Positions 35,752 through 43,647 of a stretch of DNA of 64,000 nt are shown one piece after another; the first letter of the stretch is position 1, and every line of letters starts with the position of its first letter. Made by a program: the position numbers and the translations under genes. This DNA is from Streptomyces sp. NBC_01351. Its GTDB lineage: Bacteria > Actinomycetota > Actinomycetes > Streptomycetales > Streptomycetaceae. The notes under the pieces are model-generated. The model searched no databases, had not been told where the DNA came from, and worked only from the letters and a program-made list of their open reading frames with translations. The stretch covers positions 744,001 through 808,000 of the forward strand of contig NZ_CP108356.1 in NCBI RefSeq assembly GCF_036237315.1. The letters run 5' to 3'.

Positions 35752-37191
35752 CTAGAACGGGTGCCCGGCCGGAGTGCTGCGGACCGTGGTCCAGCGCAGT
35801 TCCGTGAAGGCGTCCAGATTGGCCTCGCCACCGAAGCGCGCACCGGTTCCCGAGACGCCCACGCCACCGAAGGGGGCGACCGCCTCGTCGTTGACCGTCT
35901 GGTCGTTGACGTGCGCGATCCCGGTCGGGATCCGCTCGGCCAGGTCCAGCCCGCGCGCCGCGTCCCTCGTCACGATGCCGAGGGAGAGTCCGTACGGGCC
36001 CGCCGAGGCCAGGGCCACGGCCTCGGCCTCCGTCGTGAAGGACCGTACGGGCGCGACCGGGCCGAAGACCTCCTCGGTGTAGGCGGGGGTGTCGTCGCCG
36101 ACGCCCGCCAGGACGGTCGGCCGGTAGAAGAGGTCCGTGAACGTGCCGCCCGCGACGAGCTTGGCCCCGTACTCGACGCTCAACTCCACGAGGGCGTGTA
36201 CGCGCTCCACCTGCGCATGGTCGATCAGCGGGCCCAGGTGGACCTGCTCGCGGTACGGGTCCCCCACGGCCAGCGCCTCGGCGCGCGCGGCGAGCCGCTC
36301 CACGTACTCGTCGTACAGGGAGGCGTGCACGAGGTGGCGCCCGGCGGTCATGCAGATCTGACCCTGGTGGAAGAAGGAGCCCCAGGAAGCCTGGGCGACG
36401 GCGGCCTCGACGTCGGCGTCCCGGAGTACGACGAGGGCGGAGTTCCCGCCCAACTCCAGGTGTGCACGCTTGAGGTGACGGCCCGCCAGTTCTCCAACGG
36501 TGCGGCCGGCGGCGGTGGATCCCGTGAAGGAGACCACCCTGACCCGCGGGTCGGCGACCACCGCGGCGCCCGTCTCGGCTCCGCCGGGCAGGACGTGCAG
36601 CAGCCCGGACGGGAGGCCGGCCGCGGCGAACACGGCGGCGAGGGCGAGGCCGCCGGACACGGCGGTACGCCGGTCCGGCTTGAGCAGCACCGCGTTGCCG
36701 AGCGCCAGGGCCGGCGCGACCGAGCGGATCGCCAGGATCAGCGGGGCGTTGAACGGGGCCACGACCCCGACCACCCCGGCCGGGACCCGGCGGGTGAAGG
36801 AGAGCCGGGGCGCCTCGCTGGGCAGCACCTGCCCGGTGGGGCGCGAGGCCAGCGCGGCGGCCTCGTAGCACTCCTGCACGGCGACGTGCAGCTCGAAGCC
36901 GGCCTTGCCGGGTATCGACCCGGACTCCCGGACCAGCCATTCGCCGAGCTCGTCGGCGTGGGACGCGAACAGGTCCCCGGCGCGGCGGAGCACGGCCGCC
37001 CGCTCCAGGTGGGTGGCCCGCGCCCAGTCGTGCTGGGCCGCCTGCGCCCGTACTGCGGCCTCCGCCACGTCGGCGGGGGCGGCGAGGTCGAGGGTGGCGA
37101 GGGTACGCCCGGTGGCGGGTTCGACGACCGGGGCGGCGCCGCCGGTGAGGGTGGGTCCGTCCTGCCAGAGCGTCGGGTCGAGGAGCGGCAT
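35752..37191 (-). CDS. Aldehyde dehydrogenase (benzaldehyde dehydrogenase-like)
   Basis: 479-residue NAD(P)-dependent aldehyde dehydrogenase. General-base Glu in HLELGGNSALVVL (about residue 253), catalytic Cys in GQICMTAGR (about 288), NAD-binding VVSFTGSTAAGRTVGE, and the C-terminal EEVFGPVAPV and PFGGVGVSGTG signatures. The sequence resembles the aromatic (benzaldehyde/vanillin) branch. ATG at 37191 has GGAGG about ten bases upstream. The next gene on the same strand (upstream, 37378-38577) is a thiolase of the kind that ends the beta-ketoadipate pathway, compatible with aromatic catabolism, but no ring-cleavage genes are in the window. Confidence 0.92.
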   Translation of the reverse strand: MPLLDPTLWQDGPTLTGGAAPVVEPATGRTLATLDLAAPADVAEAAVRAQAAQHDWARATHLERAAVLRRAGDLFASHADELGEWLVRESGSIPGKAGFELHVAVQECYEAAALASRPTGQVLPSEAPRLSFTRRVPAGVVGVVAPFNAPLILAIRSVAPALALGNAVLLKPDRRTAVSGGLALAAVFAAAGLPSGLLHVLPGGAETGAAVVADPRVRVVSFTGSTAAGRTVGELAGRHLKRAHLELGGNSALVVLRDADVEAAVAQASWGSFFHQGQICMTAGRHLVHASLYDEYVERLAARAEALAVGDPYREQVHLGPLIDHAQVERVHALVELSVEYGAKLVAGGTFTDLFYRPTVLAGVGDDTPAYTEEVFGPVAPVRSFTTEAEAVALASAGPYGLSLGIVTRDAARGLDLAERIPTGIAHVNDQTVNDEAVAPFGGVGVSGTGARFGGEANLDAFTELRWTTVRSTPAGHPF

Positions 37192-37377
37192 GGCGCGGGG
37201 CCTCCGGTGAGGGTGGGCGAGTGCGGCGGGCTGCGTCGGGGTGCGCGGCGTGCGGCGGGCGGCAGCACGCGCCATCGTGCCAGACCGGAGGCTCCACATC
37301 TGTTCACTTATTGGGCAGTTGACCATTCACGGTGACCGGAAATGATCGCCGCCCCGGAGCTCGCAAGCGCGAAAGGC

Positions 37378-38577
37378 TCAGCGCTCCAGGACCAGGGCGA
37401 TGCCCTGCCCGACACCGATGCAGAGCGCCGCCATGCCCGTACCGGAGCCGGCGGCCGCCAGCTGGTGCGCGATCGACCCGGCCAGCCGGGCGCCCGAGGC
37501 GCCGAGCGGGTGGCCGATGGCGATGGCGCCGCCGCGCGGGTTGACCACGGCCGGGTCCAGCTCCGGCCAGGCCGCCAGACAGCCCAACGCCTGTGCGGCA
37601 AAGGCCTCGTTGAGCTCGAAGGCGGTGAGGTCGGCGAAGCCGCGTCCGGCCTTGCCGAGGGCGCGCTGGACGGCCTCGACCGGGCCCAGGCCGAAGAGCT
37701 GGGGTTCGATGCCGGTGACGGCGGAGGCGCTGATCCGGGCGAGCGGCTCCCGGCCGGTGGCCTCGAGCCCCGCCTCGTCGGTCAACAGCAGTGCGGCCGC
37801 ACCGTCGTTGAGCGGGGAGGAGTTGGCGGCGGTGACCGTGCCGGTGCCGTCGCCACGGAAGGCGGGCTTGAGCCGGGCGAGCGCCTCGGGCGTGGAACCC
37901 TCCCGGATGCACTCGTCGCGCAGCAGGTCCACGCCCGCGTACGGGACGACCTCGGCCTCGTACTGCCCGGCGGCCCAGGCGGCCGCGGCCTTGCGGTGGC
38001 TCTCCAGGGCGAAGGCGTCCTGCACCTCGCGGGTGATGCCGTGCTTGTCGGCGATGAGTTCGGCGCCCTCACCGAGCGAGCCCGTCCACTCCTCGGGCAT
38101 GCGGGAGTTGGTCATCCGCCAGCCGAGGGTGGTGGACCACATCTGCTGGTGCCCGGCGGGGAAGGCCCGTTCGGGCTTCTGCACCACCCAGGGGGCGCGG
38201 CTCATCGACTCGACGCCTCCCGCGATGGCGACGGAGGCGTCGCCGACGGCGATGGCGCGGGCGGCCTGGATGACCGCCTCCAGGCCCGATCCGCAGAGCC
38301 GGTTGACGGTGACCCCGGGGACGCTCACGGGGAGCCCGGCCAGCAGCACCGCCATCCGGGCCACGTCGCGGTTGTCCTCGCCCGCGCCGTTCGCGTCGCC
38401 GAAGACGACGTCGTCGATCCTGGCCGGGTCGAGTTCCGGCGTACGGTCCACCAGCGCGCGCACCACGTGCGCGGCCAGGTCGTCCGGCCGGACTCCGGCG
38501 AGGGCCCCGCCGAACTTGCCGATCGGGGTGCGGACGGCGTCGACGACGTACACGTCGCGGACGGTGCGGATGCTCAT
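37378..38577 (-). CDS. Acetyl-CoA C-acyltransferase (thiolase, PcaF/FadA type)
   Basis: 399-residue degradative thiolase that cleaves 3-oxoacyl-CoA (possibly 3-oxoadipyl-CoA) to acetyl-CoA and a shortened acyl-CoA. The nucleophile Cys95 is in NRLCGSGLEA, the second Cys in ALCIGVGQG near the C-terminus, with NEAFAAQ and GHPLGASGAR supplying the catalytic histidine. Length and motifs are typical. Start ATG at 38577; 186 bases separate it from the aldehyde dehydrogenase, long enough for a separate promoter. PcaF versus general beta-oxidation thiolase cannot be separated by eye. Confidence 0.92.
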   Translation of the reverse strand: MSIRTVRDVYVVDAVRTPIGKFGGALAGVRPDDLAAHVVRALVDRTPELDPARIDDVVFGDANGAGEDNRDVARMAVLLAGLPVSVPGVTVNRLCGSGLEAVIQAARAIAVGDASVAIAGGVESMSRAPWVVQKPERAFPAGHQQMWSTTLGWRMTNSRMPEEWTGSLGEGAELIADKHGITREVQDAFALESHRKAAAAWAAGQYEAEVVPYAGVDLLRDECIREGSTPEALARLKPAFRGDGTGTVTAANSSPLNDGAAALLLTDEAGLEATGREPLARISASAVTGIEPQLFGLGPVEAVQRALGKAGRGFADLTAFELNEAFAAQALGCLAAWPELDPAVVNPRGGAIAIGHPLGASGARLAGSIAHQLAAAGSGTGMAALCIGVGQGIALVLER

Positions 38578-38733
38578 GGGGTCTCTCCTGGGCGGATCCG
38601 TACGGCCGGCGGCGCCTCGGCGCCGGTGTGGGCACCGGAACCCAGCGCCGGCTGCACCCGGTGGGGCGCGCCCGAAGTCTCCGTCCGCACGTCACCGCAT
38701 GTCAACGCCCACCGACCACACACAGCACCGGTC

Positions 38734-38811
38734 CCGCCGGCGTTTGAGGCGTGGGGGTCCCCCCGGACGGAGTCTGGGGGAGGGTCCGGGGCAGCGCCCC
38801 GGGAACCGGCC
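38734..38811. repeat. Streptomyces-type intergenic GC hairpin repeat
   Basis: The stretch starts CGCCGGCGTTTGAGGCGTGG and goes on with GGGTCCCCCC, AGTCTGGGGG, then GGGGCAGCGCCCCGG. It resembles the abundant, imperfectly palindromic element found between genes throughout Streptomyces chromosomes (recognised from memory). It may act as a terminator for the leftward LacI gene or thiolase leader. Confidence 0.6.
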
Positions 38812-38866
38812 CGCACCGCGGACGCCCCGCCGGGCGCCCCCGCCCGGCACCCCCGCACGACCACCG

Positions 38867-39886
38867 TCAGGTGGACTCGCGGGCGACCGCCACCGCGCCC
38901 ATCAGGTCGTACAGCTCGGCGACCTCCGCGGCCTCCCGCACGGACCGGTCCACCAGCGACGCCAGATGGCCGCCCGTCGGCATCTCGATCCGTACCGTGC
39001 TCAGCCGGGGCCGCAGCAGCCGCCCGAGGAGCAGGTCGTCCGCCCCGATGACGGCCACGTCCTCGGGGACGCGCAGCCCCTCGTCCTGGAGGGCCCGCAT
39101 CAGCAGCATCGCGTACTCGTCGTTGTACGCGTAGACCCCGTCCAGCCCGAGCCCCCGCCACCGCGCAGCAAGCGCAGCCGCCGATTCCTCGGTGTAGGCC
39201 ATGGGCAGGGCCTCCACCTCCGCCCCCGCGACCGAACGGGCACCGGCCAGCCGGGGTGCGGAGAACAGCTCCAGGCCCTCCTCCTGCGGAACGATCACAC
39301 CGAGCCGACGCCGGCCCCGCTCGACCAGATGGGCCGCGGCCCGCGCCCCGACCTCTTCGTGGTTCATCAGCAGCGCGTGCGCCCCCGGCACCCGGTCCGG
39401 CCCCATCGTGATGACCGCGCGCGCCCCGGCCCGTTTCAGGATGGCGACGCCCTGGGCGGTGAGCGCGACCTCGCCGGGTGAGATCACCGCCACCGGACGC
39501 AGCTCCGCCCACGCGCGAGCCGCCTCGTCCCCGCCGAGCCCGAGGCTCCCGTACTGGACCACGGTGTAGTCGAGGCGGCGCAACGCCCATTGGAGTTCGT
39601 TGAGGAAGGTGCTGAACAAGGGCCCGATCGGCGCGTTCGGAGTGGGCAGCAGCACGATCCGGGTGCGCCCGGCCCGCAGGCTGCGCGCGGCCGCGTGCGG
39701 GACGTAGCCCAGCTCCTCCGCGGCCTCACGGACCTTGCGGCGCGTCGGCTCGCTGATGCGTACGGCCTCCGCGTTGTTCAGGACGTACGAGACCGTCGCG
39801 CGCGACACCCCGGCCAGACGTGCCACGTCGGCACTGGTCGGGACGGGAGGCGGCGGCGACTTCGGCGACTTCGATGAATCAGACAT
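38867..39886 (-). CDS. LacI-family transcriptional regulator
   Basis: 339-residue repressor/activator with the LacI helix-turn-helix (TSADVARLAGVSRATVSYVL, about 17-36; hinge AARSLRAGRT) and a periplasmic-binding-protein-like ligand domain (from LLPTPNAPIGPLFSTFL onward). The ligand domain is somewhat divergent, with fewer conserved sugar-binding residues visible. ATG 39886 with GGAAAG upstream; an upstream ATG at 39916 is not required. Divergent from an MFS transporter/hydrolase pair across a 266-base region with a 33-bp palindrome, which fits control of both genes and itself. The ligand is probably the transported substrate. Confidence 0.92.
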   Translation of the reverse strand: MSDSSKSPKSPPPPVPTSADVARLAGVSRATVSYVLNNAEAVRISEPTRRKVREAAEELGYVPHAAARSLRAGRTRIVLLPTPNAPIGPLFSTFLNELQWALRRLDYTVVQYGSLGLGGDEAARAWAELRPVAVISPGEVALTAQGVAILKRAGARAVITMGPDRVPGAHALLMNHEEVGARAAAHLVERGRRRLGVIVPQEEGLELFSAPRLAGARSVAGAEVEALPMAYTEESAAALAARWRGLGLDGVYAYNDEYAMLLMRALQDEGLRVPEDVAVIGADDLLLGRLLRPRLSTVRIEMPTGGHLASLVDRSVREAAEVAELYDLMGAVAVAREST

Positions 39887-39954
39887 TGCCGTGGCATCTT
39901 TCCAGACCTGTTGCACCCAGGGGCTAGCGGTTGGCCTAAAACGAATGGTACACA

Positions 39955-39987
39955 GTGGTTACACGAGTCATTGACACGTGTAACCAC
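39955..39987. promoter_or_regulatory. 33-bp palindromic operator between lacI-type and MFS genes
   Basis: Perfect 11-bp arms GTGGTTACACG (39955-39965) and CGTGTAACCAC (39977-39987) with an 11-base centre AGTCATTGACA. A nested palindrome ACACGTGT is at 39974-39981. The half-sites resemble those of LacI regulators, and a TTGACA -35-like hexamer is inside the centre (39971-39976), so repressor binding would block transcription. Lies 68 bases before the LacI start. Confidence 0.7.
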
Positions 39988-40152
39988 GGCGTGACACCTC
40001 GCCTGACAGCGGTGTTCCGTCGTGTCACCGTGCCGCCGCCCCGTCGCGTTCCTTCGCACCCCGCCATCGCGACTGGGCGGCGCGCACCCCTTGCCCCTCA
40101 CCTTTCACCCGCCCCCTCCCCTTCCGCACCCTCACCCGCCCAGGAGGGCACC

Positions 40153-41415
40153 GTGGCCCTTTCCTCCCGCGACGCCGGCACCCCCGCCGACGCCGACGCC
40201 ACCGAAGCCACCCCCCGGTCCGGCCGCCCCGGACGCGGACTGCTCCCCCTGCTGCTCGTCGGCAACACCGCGATGTATTCCCTCTACATCGGCGTCGCCG
40301 GCGTACTGCTCGCGCTCCAGGTCGAGGACATCGACCCGGCGAACAAGGTCGCGAACTTCGGCCTGATCGCAGGGGTCTCGGCGATCTTCGCGACGGTCTT
40401 CAACCCGGTCGCCGGCGCCCTCTCCGACCGCAGCGGCCGGCGCAACCCCTGGATCCTCGGCGGCGGACTCGCCGCGATCCCGGCGATGTTCCTGCTCGGC
40501 CTCGCCAACACGATCCTGCTGATCACGATCACCTGGTGCCTCGGCCAGGCCGTCATGAACGTGTACCAGGCCGCCATCACCTCCGTGGTCCCCGACCGCG
40601 TGCCCATGTCCGCCCGCGGCAAGGCCTCCGCGGCCGTCGGCCTCGGCCTGCCCTTCGGCTCCACCATCGGCGCGCTGCTCGGCGCGGCCTTCTCCGAGGA
40701 CTACCGCACCGGGTACCTGGTCTTCGGCGCGCTCGTCGCGGGCGCCGCGGTCCTCTTCACCGCGTGCACCCGGGAGGAGCGACTGCCCGTTCGCGCCGCC
40801 GTGCCCGTGAAGGCGCAACTGGCCGCCTTCGCCGGCGCGTTGAAGGACCATGACTTCCGGTGGGCCTTCATCGGGCGGGCGCTGCTCGTCCTCGGATACT
40901 TCGCGGTCAGCGGCTACCAGCTGTACATCCTCCAGGACCACACCGTGCTTCCGGACGGCATGAAGCCGGAGGCCGCGGTGGCCGTGATGATGCCGCTGAC
41001 CGGTGTGGCGATGGTCGTCTCCACGGTCCTCGGCGGCTACCTCTCCGACAGGTTCGACCGCCGCAAGCTCTTCGTCGGCGCCTCCGCCCTCCTGTCGGCC
41101 GTCGCGCTCGTCATCCCGGCCGTGTCGACAAGCTGGACCGCGATGCTGGCCTTCTCCGTCGTCAACGGGCTGGCGTTCGGCTGCTACATGGCCGTGGACA
41201 CCGCGCTCGTGACGATGGTGCTCCCCAAGGCCGAGGACGCCGCGCGCGACATGGGCGTGCTCAACATCGCCAACGCCGGCCCGCAGATCGTCGCCCCCTT
41301 CATCGCCTCGGTGGTCGTCTCGCTCAGCGGCGGATACACCGCGCTGTTCATCGTCGCGGCCGTACTGGCGGTGGCGGGCGCGCTTGCGGTGAAGCCGATC
41401 CGCAGCGTGCGATGA
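40153..41415 (+). CDS. MFS transporter controlled by the LacI regulator
   Basis: 420-residue major facilitator with about 12 helices. Motif A is SDRSGRRNPWILGGG (about 95-109) and its half-transporter copy GGYLSDRFDRRKLFVG (about 296-311). Sequence resembles the MelB/glycoside or sugar-type facilitators more than drug exporters; a LacI neighbour supports a carbon-source role (inference). GTG 40153 has AGGAGGG seven bases upstream; upstream in-frame starts run through the palindrome and are rejected. The hydrolase follows after 70 bases, probably in one transcript. Confidence 0.88.
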   Translation: MALSSRDAGTPADADATEATPRSGRPGRGLLPLLLVGNTAMYSLYIGVAGVLLALQVEDIDPANKVANFGLIAGVSAIFATVFNPVAGALSDRSGRRNPWILGGGLAAIPAMFLLGLANTILLITITWCLGQAVMNVYQAAITSVVPDRVPMSARGKASAAVGLGLPFGSTIGALLGAAFSEDYRTGYLVFGALVAGAAVLFTACTREERLPVRAAVPVKAQLAAFAGALKDHDFRWAFIGRALLVLGYFAVSGYQLYILQDHTVLPDGMKPEAAVAVMMPLTGVAMVVSTVLGGYLSDRFDRRKLFVGASALLSAVALVIPAVSTSWTAMLAFSVVNGLAFGCYMAVDTALVTMVLPKAEDAARDMGVLNIANAGPQIVAPFIASVVVSLSGGYTALFIVAAVLAVAGALAVKPIRSVR

Positions 41416-41485
41416 CCTCCTACGGACTCCCCCGCAGGGTTCCCGGTGAACCCGCCACCACAACGACGTAGAGAAAGGCACCACC

Positions 41486-42181
41486 GTGCAGCTGCACACC
41501 CACACCTGGGGCGAGGGCGACCGCGTCGCCCTCCTGATCCACGGCATCATGGCCGACCACCGCACCTGGCGCCGGGTGGGTCCGGCCCTCGCAGACCGCG
41601 GCTACCGCGTCATCGCCGTGGACCTGCGGGGGCACGGGGCCAGCGGCCGCGGCGAGTACGCCCCGGAGCTCTACGCGGACGATCTGGTCGACAGCCTCCC
41701 GACGGGCGCGGAGCTCGCCATCGGCCACTCGCTGGGCGGCCTCACGCTGTCCCTCGCCGTGGACCGGCTGAAGCCGCGGAGGGCGGTGTTCTCGGATCCG
41801 GCCTGGCACCTGGCCGGCCCCGGGGAGGGCTTCGGCCCGGAGCTGTTCGCGCAGTTCAAGTCGGCCACCAAGGACGTCATCCAGGGCATGAACCCGCGCT
41901 GGGAGGAGGCGGACGTGGACGTCGAACTGGCGACGCTGGCGCTCTGGGACGATGCCACCGCACTGGGCCTCACCCCGCTGCTCGGCGCCGACTTGATGCC
42001 GGCCGCGCCGGTGGTCCCCTCGCTCGTCCAGCTCGCCGATCCGAGCTTCCTGATCTCGGAGGAGCGGGCGGCGGTGCTCAAGAGCCGTGGCTTCGAGGTG
42101 CGTTCGGTCTCCGGGGCCGGACACACCATCCACCGCGACGACTTCGACGGCTTCATGGCCTCGCTGGAGGGCTGGATCTAG
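41486..42181 (+). CDS. Alpha/beta hydrolase, second gene of the LacI-controlled unit
   Basis: 231-residue alpha/beta-hydrolase fold enzyme. Oxyanion-hole HG motif HGIMADHR (19-26), nucleophile elbow GHSLGG with Ser82, a likely acid in the later strand, and catalytic His in GAGHTIH (about 214). Resembles small esterases/C-C bond hydrolases. GTG start with GAGAAAGG upstream. Lies 70 bases after the MFS gene; the unit ends with nested hairpins at 42240-42287. It probably acts on the compound imported by the transporter (inference). Confidence 0.9.
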   Translation: MQLHTHTWGEGDRVALLIHGIMADHRTWRRVGPALADRGYRVIAVDLRGHGASGRGEYAPELYADDLVDSLPTGAELAIGHSLGGLTLSLAVDRLKPRRAVFSDPAWHLAGPGEGFGPELFAQFKSATKDVIQGMNPRWEEADVDVELATLALWDDATALGLTPLLGADLMPAAPVVPSLVQLADPSFLISEERAAVLKSRGFEVRSVSGAGHTIHRDDFDGFMASLEGWI

Positions 42182-42239
42182 CGCGCCCTGCCGCCGTAAC
42201 GCCCGTAAGCCCGTCACGCCGACCGGGCTGCCGCGGGCT

Positions 42240-42287
42240 CCGGTCGGGCTCCCGCGGGCTCCTGCGACCCGGCAGGAGCCCGACCGG
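42240..42287 (+). terminator. Two alternative nested hairpins after the hydrolase
   Basis: Outer pair CCGGTCGGGCTC (42240-42251) with GAGCCCGACCGG (42276-42287). Inner pair GGGCTCCTGC (42256-42265) with GCAGGAGCCC (42272-42281), loop GACCCG. The two stems share bases 42276-42281 and cannot both form fully. Likely terminator. Confidence 0.6.
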
Positions 42288-42323
42288 CGTGCGCCGCGCG
42301 CTTCACCCGTCCATATTGGAGGG

Positions 42324-43580
42324 GTGAAGCGAACTCGAACTCGTACGGTTTCGCTGTGCATCGCCGGCCTGATGGGCGCCGCCCTTCCGGCCGGCATCGC
42401 CGCCGCCCCGGCCTCGGGCGCGGGGTCGACGGCGGCAGCGACCGGGACGCCAACGGCGGCGGCAGCACCGGGGGACTGCGTCACCACCCCCGGCACCCCC
42501 CAGGGTGACGCCCGCAAGGTCCTGACCATCGCCGAGCAGGCACAGCGGGAGTTCGACCTCAACTCGGTGATCCTGCGGGTCTCTTCCGGCGACGGGGAAA
42601 TCCTCACCACGGCTCTCGGGGAATCGATGACGGACGTGCCGGCCGAGCCGTCGATGCACTTCCGCTCGGGGTCCGTGGGCATCGTCTACATGGGCGCCGT
42701 GTTGCTCCAGCTCGTTGAAGAGGGCAAGGCCTCGCTCGACGACCCTGTGTCCCGCTGGCTGCCCGACGTACCGCACGGCTCGGAGATAACCCTGCGGATG
42801 CTCGGCAGCTCCACGTCGGGCCTGCACGACTACGTCACGGACCCCGGCTTCCTCGACAAGCTCGCAGCGGAGCCGTTCCACCAGTGGACCGCGGCCGAGG
42901 TCACCGGAATCGCGACGCGCAAGCCGCTCCTCTACAAGCCGGGGACCAACTGGAGCTACTCGCACGCCAACTTCGTGTTCCTCGGCGCCGCACTGGAGAA
43001 GATCAGTGGCCTCCCACTGGACCGGCTGCTCACCGAGCGCGTGATGAAACCACTCGGCCTGAGCGAGACGACCAATCAATTCACGCCGCAGATCCCGGAG
43101 CCCGTCCTGCACGCCTTCACCTCCGGTCGGGCCGACTACGAAGAGTCCACCTTCTGGAACCCTTCGTGGACCACCGCTCCCGGGGCGGTGCTGGTGCAGA
43201 ACATCTGCGATCTCGACCGGTCCGCGCGCGGCATCGGCACCGGGGAGCTGCTGTCCGAGAAGTCCTTCGCGACCCAGCTCGATCCGGGCACCATCGGCCT
43301 GGGCCACGCGACGTCCACCTGCCCGGTCAGCATCTGCCAGCTCACCAACACGAAGGCCCACCACTTCGGCCTCGGCCTGATCGTCGTCAACGACTGGATC
43401 CTCACCAATCCGTCGTTCTCGGGCTACGCCGCGGTACAGGCCTACCTTCCGGCGGAGAAGCTCGCGATCTCGGTCACCGTGACGCAGGGCCCGAAGAGCC
43501 CCGCGGGCAACTCGGCCCAAACCATCGCCGAACGCATCTCCGTGGCCCTCACCCCCGAACATCCGCTCAAGATGCGCTGA
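42324..43580 (+). CDS. Exported beta-lactamase/DD-peptidase-fold protein with degenerate active site
   Basis: 418-residue class C-like serine hydrolase fold. Signal peptide KRTRTRTVSLCIAGLMGAAL to about residue 33, then the domain. The first motif, normally SxxK in FRIGSVTKTFTA-like text, reads FRSGSVGIVYMGAVL: Ser117 is present but the lysine position is Ile120. The second motif reads YSHANF (YxN expected, Tyr present), and the KTG-equivalent region is HHFGLGL. Without the lysine, acylation is unlikely, so this may be a substrate-binding or pseudo-enzyme. The GTG at 42324 lies seven bases after CATATT (42312-42317), compatible with a leaderless transcript; the GGAGG just before it is too close to be a normal ribosome site. 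Confidence 0.82.
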   Translation: MKRTRTRTVSLCIAGLMGAALPAGIAAAPASGAGSTAAATGTPTAAAAPGDCVTTPGTPQGDARKVLTIAEQAQREFDLNSVILRVSSGDGEILTTALGESMTDVPAEPSMHFRSGSVGIVYMGAVLLQLVEEGKASLDDPVSRWLPDVPHGSEITLRMLGSSTSGLHDYVTDPGFLDKLAAEPFHQWTAAEVTGIATRKPLLYKPGTNWSYSHANFVFLGAALEKISGLPLDRLLTERVMKPLGLSETTNQFTPQIPEPVLHAFTSGRADYEESTFWNPSWTTAPGAVLVQNICDLDRSARGIGTGELLSEKSFATQLDPGTIGLGHATSTCPVSICQLTNTKAHHFGLGLIVVNDWILTNPSFSGYAAVQAYLPAEKLAISVTVTQGPKSPAGNSAQTIAERISVALTPEHPLKMR

Positions 43581-43611
43581 CGTACGCGGCCACTCCCCCT
43601 TACTGTCTCCC

Positions 43612-43623
43612 TACCGATCGGTA
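43612..43623. promoter_or_regulatory. 12-bp perfect palindrome upstream of the amidase gene
   Basis: TACCGATCGGTA lies 25-36 bases before the amidase GTG. TetR-type operators often have an ACCGATCGGT-like core, so a TetR repressor encoded elsewhere may act here. No tetR gene is adjacent. Confidence 0.4.
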
Positions 43624-43647
43624 ACGGGGTAACGGGGGGCCGCAGCA

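Noticed and set aside
33827..37297. An open minus frame of 1156 codons
   Set aside because: Only the lower part encodes the flavin oxidoreductase. The rest runs antisense or out of frame through the thioredoxin and aldehyde dehydrogenase genes, a GC-rich artefact.
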